NCBI GenBank assembly: GCA_964525675.1
Contig: CAZGJW010000005.1
Location: 1 to 48,983, forward strand
Length of the DNA stretch: 48,983 nt
Reading direction: 5' to 3'
Source of the DNA: CAYSRJ01 sp964525675
Lineage (GTDB): Bacteria; Spirochaetota; B62-G9; DRHN01
Shown piece after piece: positions 42,588 to 48,983 of the stretch (positions are counted from its first letter, which is position 1; each line of letters starts with the position of its first letter). Position numbers and translations under genes: made by a program. Below the pieces are notes generated by a model that saw only the letters and a program-made list of their open reading frames with translations, ran no database searches and was not told the DNA's origin.

Positions 42588-44027
42588 ATGTCGATGAGAG
42601 GATTTACTCGAAATATAAAACCTATTGATATTCTCACTGAGGAACAGGTTGAGGCTATTCACAGAGCGACACTGGATGTTCTTGAAGTGACTGGGATCAG
42701 GTTTGAGAGTGATAAAGCTCTCAAGATTTTCCAAAAAAACGACTGTATTGTTGATTTTGAAGATAGGAGGGTACGGTTTCCCAGCTATATTGTGGAGGAA
42801 ATACTGAGGAAATGTCCGAGCAGTTTTACAATGAAGTCCAGGAACCCTGAGCACAGCGTGAGAATTGGCGGTAACACCTTCTATTTTTCCGATATGCCTG
42901 GCGAGGGTATCCTGGATTTGGAAACATGGGAGGTGAGGAAGGCGACACGGGAAGAAAATAAAGAAGCTCTTACTGTTTTAGATGCGCTGGAGAATTTTCA
43001 CATACTATGTTCATATACCCCCTATTTTGAAATAGAAGGGGTGATCCCTGCAATGTCGATTCCGGAGAGTGTTGCTGCAAAGATGCGCTATTCCACGAAG
43101 GTTCAATGGACAGGGTATCAGAATGACTGTGAAGTTTTTAATATAGAAATGGCTAAAATTACAGATCAGGATATTATGGGCCTCGGTCTACCTTCTGCCC
43201 CCTTAACCTATTACTCCGATGCATGTGAATCGACTATTCGATATGCCGAGGCGGGGTTTCCGATTAATTTTGCAAGCGGCTGCATGATGGGAGGAACGTC
43301 TCCTGCAACAATTTCTGGGACACTTGTATCATTTAACGCTGAGGTGATCGGCGGTATTGTGCTTGCTCAGCTCGTTAAACCCGGAACAAAGGTGGTAGTC
43401 GAAGATACAATTTTGCCGATGGATATGCGCTCCGGCTCGCCGGTATTCGGCAGTATTACTGCCTGTCTTCATATAGGCGCATTCGGACAGGTATGGAGAA
43501 AGTATCAAATCCCTACCTTTGCCGATTCAGGCTGGACGAACTCAAAGAAGATCGATTTTCAAGATGGTTATGAGAAATCAATCACCTCTTTAATAATCGC
43601 CTTATCGGGATGTCATGTAGCAAACCTGTTTGGTGGTGTTTATGGGGAACTTGCGTTTCATCCTCTGCAGGCGATTCTGGATGATGATGTCGCCGGTATG
43701 GTTGGAAAATATATTGAGGGTGTTGTTGTCGACAATGATACACTTGCGACGGACCTGATAGAGGAGATCGGACCTATACCGGGACATTTTCTCACCACTG
43801 CGCATACACGAAACTTTTTTGACAAAGAAGGTTTTCTACCGAAAGCCGCTGATATGAAGCCTTATGAAGAATGGAAAGAAGAAGGGGAAAAGGATGCATT
43901 AATGCTTGCTGAAGAAAGAATGGATGATATATTATGCAACCACAAATGTTTGCAACTGCCCGAAGATCAGGATAGAGAAATCGAGAATATACTTAACAAA
44001 GCAAGGGAGTTTTATAAAAATAAATGA
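42588..44027 (+). CDS. MttB-family methyltransferase (non-pyrrolysine), cluster D copy 2
   Basis: A 479-residue MttB-superfamily protein. Family stretches are AIHRATLDVLEVTGIRFESD near the N-terminus, SGCMMGGTSPATISGTLVSF and TFADSGWTNSKKIDFQDGYE in the barrel, and HFLTTAHTRNFFDKEGF near the end. No internal amber codon is present. It should demethylate the pathway substrate onto the corrinoid protein at 41793. The start is uncertain: ATG 42588 and ATG 42594 are both close to a weak GGGTAG site. A 153-nt gap separates it from the corrinoid gene. Confidence 0.9.
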   Translation: MSMRGFTRNIKPIDILTEEQVEAIHRATLDVLEVTGIRFESDKALKIFQKNDCIVDFEDRRVRFPSYIVEEILRKCPSSFTMKSRNPEHSVRIGGNTFYFSDMPGEGILDLETWEVRKATREENKEALTVLDALENFHILCSYTPYFEIEGVIPAMSIPESVAAKMRYSTKVQWTGYQNDCEVFNIEMAKITDQDIMGLGLPSAPLTYYSDACESTIRYAEAGFPINFASGCMMGGTSPATISGTLVSFNAEVIGGIVLAQLVKPGTKVVVEDTILPMDMRSGSPVFGSITACLHIGAFGQVWRKYQIPTFADSGWTNSKKIDFQDGYEKSITSLIIALSGCHVANLFGGVYGELAFHPLQAILDDDVAGMVGKYIEGVVVDNDTLATDLIEEIGPIPGHFLTTAHTRNFFDKEGFLPKAADMKPYEEWKEEGEKDALMLAEERMDDILCNHKCLQLPEDQDREIENILNKAREFYKNK

Positions 44028-44067
44028 AATCATAATCCTTTTTCTTTATTTTGAACTGGGAGAATCT

Positions 44068-44829
44068 ATGAAATTAAAAGATAAAGTTGCTGTAATTACA
44101 GGAGCAGCAACTGGACTTGGGTTTGAGACTGCAAAATTATTTTTTGAAGAAGGTGCTTCTATAATTGGTATATATCATAAAAGATTTGATGAAAAGAAGA
44201 TAAGGAATACATTTGGTGATTCAAAAAAGGTTTTTTATAGCAAAGTTGATATTACCAATTTAACTGAGGTTAAAAAGCTGTCGTCTGAAATTGAAAAAAG
44301 ATTCAGCCGGGTTGATATTCTCGTGAACAATGCGGCAATTGATACTATCGGCAATGTTGAAAAAACATCAGAAGATGAGTTTCAGAAAATCATGAATGTG
44401 AATGTATATGGCACATTTTTGGTAACCAAGTATATCATCCCTCTGATGAAAAAAGATAAAAAAGGCGGTTCGATTATTAATGTTGCCTCAAGCATCGGCC
44501 TGATGGGAATGGCAGACAGATTGGCATATACTACCTCAAAGGGTGCAATCATTAATTTTACGCGCAGTATGGCCTTGGATTATGTTGATTACCATATCAG
44601 GGTGAATGCAATTGCTCCAGGAGGTACTTATACGGAAATGGTGAAGGAATTTTTTAAAAAACATGCTTCTGAAGAGTTTAAAAAAGAAGTTTACAAGATG
44701 CATGTCATAAACAGGTTAGCTGAGCCAATTGAAATAGCCAAACCTATTCTGTTTCTGGCTTGTGATGATTCTTCTTATGCTAACGGAGCGATTTTCAGCG
44801 TTGATGGGGGTTATACCTGTGGGAAGTAA
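44068..44829 (+). CDS. short-chain dehydrogenase/reductase (SDR)
   Basis: A 253-residue classical SDR. VITGAATGLGFETAK is the cofactor loop near residues 9-23. The ILVNNAA segment lies near 83. Ser in NVASSIGL and YTTSKGA give the catalytic Ser-Tyr-Lys. The end is GAIFSVDGGYTCGK. It is more AT-rich than the SDR at 37662 and only distantly similar. GGGAG at 44058-44062 precedes ATG 44068; a longer frame from 43906 overlaps MttB and was rejected. Substrate unknown. Confidence 0.88.
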   Translation: MKLKDKVAVITGAATGLGFETAKLFFEEGASIIGIYHKRFDEKKIRNTFGDSKKVFYSKVDITNLTEVKKLSSEIEKRFSRVDILVNNAAIDTIGNVEKTSEDEFQKIMNVNVYGTFLVTKYIIPLMKKDKKGGSIINVASSIGLMGMADRLAYTTSKGAIINFTRSMALDYVDYHIRVNAIAPGGTYTEMVKEFFKKHASEEFKKEVYKMHVINRLAEPIEIAKPILFLACDDSSYANGAIFSVDGGYTCGK

Positions 44830-44881
44830 ATATAAAGAATTAATGAACTTAATAGTTTTATAACGATAAAACTTTAAAATT

Positions 44882-44893
44882 GAAAGGAGGTGG
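44882..44893 (+). promoter_or_regulatory. extended Shine-Dalgarno-like leader element (cluster D binding protein)
   Basis: GAAAGGAGGTGG is identical to the element at 5987 and lies 74 nt before ATG 44956. The gene's own ribosome site, AAAGGAGAAG, is just before the ATG. No leader ORF follows. Confidence 0.5.
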
Positions 44894-44955
44894 AATCTGG
44901 ATTAAGAGGTAGCTTATAAAATTTTCACAAAAAAAAATTTGTAAAGGAGAAGATT

Positions 44956-46434
44956 ATGAGAAAAGGCAAATTAACACTATTAATTCTTTCTTTCCTGTGT
45001 TTAACATTCACAGTTACCTTTCTGTTTGCAGGAGGGGGGAAAGAAAAAGCTAAAGAAGAAATGAAAGAGGAAGCAGTTGTAGAAAAAGAATTAGGTCCTA
45101 TGCCTGGAGAGCCAATGGATAAGATGGCAACCAGGATTGCAAAGGCATTGGCGAAAGGTAAGAAGATAGAATTACACGTACTTCTGACATGGGATCCACC
45201 TGGTCAGGCATTGCTAAAAGTTATCCCTATATGGGAAAAGGCAACAGGAATTAAAGTTTTTACAGAGCCTCTTTCAACGATTGAAATGTCGCAGAAAGTA
45301 AATCTTGAATTAGCTTCTGGTGAGCCTGATTATGACATTATTCAATATGACCGATGGATTCACAAACCTGTTTTAGAAAATCCAAATGTGCTCAATTTGG
45401 ATCCATATATTAAAAAATGGGATCCTAAATTTGAAACTATGCTACCAGGATTGGAAGAGTGGGGTATTGCTGATGATGGTACTCATAGAGGTTTTGTTTT
45501 TTGGCCAGGGATGTATATCATGGCCTACAGGGCTGATATGATAAATGATCCAAAGGAAAAGTCAGCATTTCAGGAAAAATATGGTTATGTTTATGATATT
45601 GATAATCTTACATGGGATAAATCATATAAAGATTTAGCTGAGTTTTTTACCCGTGACAATGATGGTGATGGAAAAATTGATTTCTGGGGTAGTTGTGAAA
45701 TGTTTGCTCCATATGCAGCCGGTGATACGTATATGTCACGTTATCTCAATTATTGGGCGAGAGATCATTATGTAGATTATCTTTCTGATCCTGAAGCTGG
45801 AAAGTGTCTCCTTAACGACGCTACCGGAAAAAGAGTCTTTAAGGATTTAATTGATGTTGTAAACGCTGGAAGTATGGTGCCGGAAATCCTTCAAACTGAC
45901 TGGGGTGCCATACTTGGATCATTTAGCTCAGGTCGATCTGCAATGGCGTTCCAATATGGGGCAACATGGTACCCAATTCAAACTTCGGCTTCAGAATTTA
46001 AAATATCAGGACCTGACAAAGTGGGATTTGCGCATATCCCAGGAATTAAGGGAAAGCCGAGAAGCACAATGAATTGTGGATGGATATCATTTATTACCGG
46101 TAATACAGATATACCTGAAATAGCGTATTTGTTTATGCTTTGGAGATCATCACCAAAGATTGATCGGGAAATGGCAATGACAAGTCTTCACTCTCCTGTT
46201 AGGGAGGCGACTTATCAAGACCCTGAAGTTATAGCTGTAAATCCGACGTTTAAGGCTCAATTCGAGTATTCAGAGAATCTCTTTACTACACCTGCACACC
46301 TAATATATGAGGAGGAAAATCTAATTTTATCAAATCATATGGCTGCTGTAGCAAGCGGTGATGAAACTATTGATGAAGCTCTTAAAAAAATTGAGAGCGA
46401 AATAAACAAGAAATGGGAAGAAGTCGGGAAGTAA
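44956..46434 (+). CDS. extracellular solute-binding protein, family 1 (cluster D)
   Basis: A 492-residue family-1 solute-binding protein. The signal peptide is about 26 residues (KLTLLILSFLCLTFTVTFLF ending AGGG), followed by KEKAKEEMKEE, a charged linker. The mature domain starts near IELHVLLTWDPPGQALLKV, and PDYDIIQYDRWIHKP and NLDPYIKKWDP follow. It is expected to bind the cluster D substrate and pass it to the permeases at 46530 and 47438. AAAGGAGAAG precedes ATG. The ligand could be a carbohydrate or a zwitterion; family membership does not decide. A hairpin follows at 46478-46507. Confidence 0.92.
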   Translation: MRKGKLTLLILSFLCLTFTVTFLFAGGGKEKAKEEMKEEAVVEKELGPMPGEPMDKMATRIAKALAKGKKIELHVLLTWDPPGQALLKVIPIWEKATGIKVFTEPLSTIEMSQKVNLELASGEPDYDIIQYDRWIHKPVLENPNVLNLDPYIKKWDPKFETMLPGLEEWGIADDGTHRGFVFWPGMYIMAYRADMINDPKEKSAFQEKYGYVYDIDNLTWDKSYKDLAEFFTRDNDGDGKIDFWGSCEMFAPYAAGDTYMSRYLNYWARDHYVDYLSDPEAGKCLLNDATGKRVFKDLIDVVNAGSMVPEILQTDWGAILGSFSSGRSAMAFQYGATWYPIQTSASEFKISGPDKVGFAHIPGIKGKPRSTMNCGWISFITGNTDIPEIAYLFMLWRSSPKIDREMAMTSLHSPVREATYQDPEVIAVNPTFKAQFEYSENLFTTPAHLIYEEENLILSNHMAAVASGDETIDEALKKIESEINKKWEEVGK

Positions 46435-46477
46435 AAAAATGTGAGTGTTAATCAATGGAGAGGAGTATTAATTTGAA

Positions 46478-46507
46478 AGGTCTGACTATAAGTTTTTAGT
46501 CAGACCT
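46478..46507 (+). terminator. intercistronic hairpin after the cluster D binding protein
   Basis: A perfect 11-bp stem, AGGTCTGACTA (46478-46488) with TAGTCAGACCT (46497-46507), closes an 8-nt loop. The T-rich part is in the loop and not after the stem, so it is more likely a stability or attenuation element than a full terminator. Confidence 0.75.
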
Positions 46508-46529
46508 CAATTTAAATTGGGAGTTTTGA

Positions 46530-47426
46530 ATGGGAACTTATCAGTGCGTTAAAATTAAGCATAATTCTGAAAAACATATATGGAGATGGTGTGTATTTCC
46601 TGCTTTGTTTTTAATCCTTTTTATCGGGATAGGTCCCTTAATTTATTCACTTTATATTAGTGCCCATCAATATAATCTTGCAAAGACTCAAGTTGTTTTT
46701 AAGTTTATTGGATTTAAAAATTATATTTTCATATTTACTAGCCCGCATTTTTGGAACTCATTTAAGTTAACACTAATATTTTCTGCAGTATCTGTATCAC
46801 TCGAGTTAATATTAGGAACTTTATTAGCACTATTACTCATAAATATTAAAAGAGGAAGGAATGTTTTTAGATCTTTATTTCTCATCCCAATGGTTATTAC
46901 ACCAATTGCAGTTGGTCTTATGGGAAGATATATATTTGATGATGCAGTAGGTCAAGTAAATTGGGTTTTTCGGTTATTACACTTACCAAGAATAATATGG
47001 TATGGCAACATAAAAACAGCTTTAATAACGATGATAATTCTTGATGTTTGGGAGTGGTCTTCCTTTGTGTTTCTTATTATTCTTGCTGGTTTAATGGCAA
47101 TTCCACCTGAATATTATGAAGCAGCAAAGGTTGAAGGTGCGGGATTGTTTCCTATTTTTTTTAAAATAACGTTGCCTACATTAAGAAATGTTTATCTTCT
47201 TGCTATATTAATTAGGATTATTGACACATTTAAGGAGTTTGATAAAGTATATATTATGACAAGAGGTGGGCCTGATTTTTCTACTGATTTAATAACAATA
47301 AGGAATTATACTATTGCATTTAGAGAATACAATATCGGTGTAGGTTCTGCACTTTCAATTTTAATTCTTATTATAATGATTTTTTTAGGAACTTTTCTTA
47401 TTAGGCTAATAAGGGAAGAATATTAG
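46530..47426 (+). CDS. ABC transporter permease (MalF type), cluster D
   Basis: A 298-residue inner-membrane permease. Hydrophobic segments include FPALFLILFIGIGPLIYSLY near residue 22 and SLFLIPMVITPIAVGLMG. The EAA loop is EAAKVEGAGLFPIFF near 198. MTRGGPDFSTDLITI is a MalF-family signature. TTGGGAG at 46517-46523 precedes ATG 46530. It works with the permease at 47438; no ATPase is encoded in the cluster. Very AT-rich, with many ATA and TTA codons. Confidence 0.9.
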   Translation: MGTYQCVKIKHNSEKHIWRWCVFPALFLILFIGIGPLIYSLYISAHQYNLAKTQVVFKFIGFKNYIFIFTSPHFWNSFKLTLIFSAVSVSLELILGTLLALLLINIKRGRNVFRSLFLIPMVITPIAVGLMGRYIFDDAVGQVNWVFRLLHLPRIIWYGNIKTALITMIILDVWEWSSFVFLIILAGLMAIPPEYYEAAKVEGAGLFPIFFKITLPTLRNVYLLAILIRIIDTFKEFDKVYIMTRGGPDFSTDLITIRNYTIAFREYNIGVGSALSILILIIMIFLGTFLIRLIREEY

Positions 47427-47437
47427 TTTTATAAAAA

Positions 47438-48298
47438 ATGAATCGGAGAGGAAAAGGTAAAGTGAAAACAAATAAAATTTTAATGAATATGAAATATTTT
47501 CTCATTGCTATATTTCTTGTTTTATTCCTTTCTCCTATCATTTTCCAAATAATTACAGGTTTTAAAACCTTAGGGCAGATATATGATCCAGATCAGATTG
47601 TATCAGTAAAAAACCTTTCTCTATCTATCTGGAAAGATGCGGTACAATATCAGAAATTTTTACATTATCTGAAGAACTCGTTAATTACTTCTATTACTTC
47701 AACAGTTATCGTAATGTTTTTTGCTATTCCAGCAGCTTTTGGACTTGCGAAATTAAAAATGGGTGAAAAAACAAGAAAGAATTTATCTTTTGAGTTCCTT
47801 GCCATGAGGATGCTCCCTGGAATTGCTGTTATTATACCTATATTTGTAGTGTATAAGAAGATTGGATTACTTTATACACTACCAGGGCTTATTCTTATAT
47901 ATATTGTATTTAATATTCCACTTGCGACATGGCTTCTAGAAGGGTTTTTCAAAGAAGTGCCGAATGAAATTTCGGAAGCAGCAAGAATAGATGGGTGCAA
48001 TCCACGAACCGAACTATTGAGAATAATAATTCCTCTATCTGCACCAGGCCTTTTATCTGTGATGATCCTTACTTACATTTTTACATGGAATGAATATATG
48101 TTTGCCTCCATATTAACGACTTCTTCATGTAGAACTCTTCCTGTGTGGGCAGCCTATGTGACCTATCAACATTTCATAATTAATTATTCAATGCTTGGAG
48201 TTTCTTCTACAGTTATGATTGTGCCGGTAATCATTTTTGCGATTCTCATGCAAAAGTATCTTGTCCGTGGGCTGTCGTTCGGTGCTATTAAAGAGTAA
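47438..48298 (+). CDS. ABC transporter permease (MalG type), cluster D
   Basis: A 286-residue permease. FLIAIFLVLFLSPIIFQIIT is the first membrane segment, followed by TGFKTLGQIYDPDQ. EAARIDGCNPRTELL is the EAA loop near 187. The ending MQKYLVRGLSFGAIKE is family-typical. The start is open: ATG 47438 has no ribosome site nearby, whereas GTG 47462 follows GGAGAGGAAAAGG and gives a 278-residue protein of more usual length. It is the last gene of cluster D, followed by a 172-nt AT-rich gap. Confidence 0.9.
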   Translation: MNRRGKGKVKTNKILMNMKYFLIAIFLVLFLSPIIFQIITGFKTLGQIYDPDQIVSVKNLSLSIWKDAVQYQKFLHYLKNSLITSITSTVIVMFFAIPAAFGLAKLKMGEKTRKNLSFEFLAMRMLPGIAVIIPIFVVYKKIGLLYTLPGLILIYIVFNIPLATWLLEGFFKEVPNEISEAARIDGCNPRTELLRIIIPLSAPGLLSVMILTYIFTWNEYMFASILTTSSCRTLPVWAAYVTYQHFIINYSMLGVSSTVMIVPVIIFAILMQKYLVRGLSFGAIKE

Positions 48299-48417
48299 AG
48301 GGATCTCCGATTCCTAAAGATATATTTTTATATTCATAATTTTAATTTATACGAGTCTTACAATTTCATACACTTTTTGTTACCATGTTTTTTTTAATCC
48401 CTTCTATTATTAACACA

Positions 48418-48445
48418 TTGAGTGTTGTAATCAGTCAAATATGAT
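48418..48445 (+). promoter_or_regulatory. candidate promoter of the next sugar unit
   Basis: TTGAGT (48418-48423) and TATGAT (48440-48445) are 16 nt apart, upstream of ATG 48471. Base composition rises sharply in GC just after, consistent with a new unit. Confidence 0.45.
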
Positions 48446-48470
48446 AAATAATTTAATGAGGAACAATAAA

Positions 48471-48983
48471 ATGGAAAAGTTGAAAGCCGGGTATGTGTCG
48501 TTCGGAACGCAGTTCTATGAACCGGGTCGGCTTAAAGAAATCAGCGTAAGAGCTGAAAAGCAGCTCGAAGATGCGGGAATCGAGCTGGTGAGAACCGATC
48601 CCGTATTCGGAGAGGGTGAAGAACCGGCGCGTGCAATACGTGAACTAAAAACTGAAGAATGGGATTTTTTGATTGTCAATATCATCAACTGGATCGAGGT
48701 CCGTGGCGTGACCCGCTTACTCCTCGAGTTTCGCGATCAACCGGTTGTTCTCTACAGTTTCGGGGGATTCACCGAGGGGGATACGCTTATTTCACCTGCA
48801 GCAGGTGCTGGCACCACCGCTATTCGGTATCCACTCGAGCGGTGGGGCTTCAAGTTCAAGTACCTGTTCAATGGGCCGGATTCGCCGATGGATGTCGACG
48901 GTATCGTGAAATTCGGTCGTGCGGCAAGAACAATGAAACTGCTTCGTCATGCGCGCGTGGGAATGATTGGATGGAACGACATG
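48471..48983 (+). CDS. L-fucose/L-arabinose isomerase-like protein (partial, 3' end off window)
   Basis: The first 171 codons of a fourth COG2407-like protein; the frame stays open to the window end. It opens MEKLKAGYVSFGTQFYEPGR. The second unit is WDFLIVNIINWIEVRGVTRL, then QPVVLYSFGGF, then RHARVGMIGWNDM at the edge, the same order as in the 16973 and 26904 proteins. GAGGAA at 48455-48463 precedes ATG 48471. Codon use is GC-rich compared with cluster D, so it probably belongs to another sugar cluster beyond the window. Confidence 0.85.
   Translation, partial: MEKLKAGYVSFGTQFYEPGRLKEISVRAEKQLEDAGIELVRTDPVFGEGEEPARAIRELKTEEWDFLIVNIINWIEVRGVTRLLLEFRDQPVVLYSFGGFTEGDTLISPAAGAGTTAIRYPLERWGFKFKYLFNGPDSPMDVDGIVKFGRAARTMKLLRHARVGMIGWNDM

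Noticed and set aside
12565..44027. Pyrrolysine-containing MttB
   Set aside because: All three MttB frames run full length without an internal TAG, and no pyrrolysine genes are in the window.

Overview
The window looks like a stretch of spirochaete chromosome (Spirochaetota, probably an anaerobic fermenter). The best clue is in the secreted proteins. All three solute-binding proteins begin with a signal peptide ending in (L/Y/F)A-G-G-x-K-E or a close variant, a style common in spirochaetes. Glycyl-radical and corrinoid enzymes indicate anaerobic life. Almost everything is devoted to uptake and breakdown of carbohydrate-like or methylated compounds. No gene-free stretch exceeds 300 bases. No CRISPR array, insertion sequence, prophage or riboswitch was seen.

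Layout. (1) 1-1282: a tRNA-Leu(CAG) gene, a DUF3786 protein and a ferritin-like DUF2202 protein that seems to have lost its first helix. (2) 1385-14022, cluster A: FGGY kinase, LacI regulator, cupin, fucose-isomerase-like protein, a ribose/xylose-type ABC importer (binding protein, ATPase, permease), two URO-D/MtaA-type proteins, a DUF4432 mutarotase-like protein and a non-pyrrolysine MttB-family methyltransferase. (3) 14309-24666, cluster B: DeoR regulator, DhnA-type aldolase, amidohydrolase, fucose-isomerase-like protein, FGGY kinase, a family-1 binding protein with two permeases and no ATPase, and a third URO-D protein. (4) 29165-24801 on the minus strand, cluster C: DeoR regulator, fucose-isomerase-like protein, DhnA-type aldolase and a fourth URO-D protein. 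(5) 30399 (minus) and 30656-48298 (plus), cluster D: a divergent LacI regulator facing a long AT-rich run. It holds a corrinoid protein, a Gfo/Idh oxidoreductase, MttB, a five-cistron flavin/iron-sulfur dehydrogenase, an SDR, a glycyl radical enzyme with its activase, a second corrinoid protein, a second MttB, another SDR, and a binding protein with two permeases. (6) 48471 to the end: the start of a new, more GC-rich unit opening with a fourth fucose-isomerase-like protein.

How the genes may work together. Clusters A-C read as isomerase/kinase/aldolase sugar pathways, each with its own regulator; A and B also have importers. The repeated presence of URO-D proteins, plus an MttB homologue in A, suggests that methyl-group removal may be part of handling these sugars. 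Cluster D is the most unusual. Two corrinoid/MttB modules bracket an amino-acid-oxidase-like electron-transfer complex and a GCVE-type glycyl radical enzyme, all downstream of a well-formed promoter with LacI-type operators. I infer an anaerobic route for a methylated, probably N-methylated or quaternary-ammonium, substrate. The substrate cannot be read from sequence alone.

Regulatory features seen directly: a LacI promoter/operator region at 30422-30613, a second promoter with palindromes at 1292-1370, apparently leaderless DeoR transcripts, an extended Shine-Dalgarno-like element about 75-85 nt upstream of each binding-protein gene, and a strong hairpin just after each of those genes.
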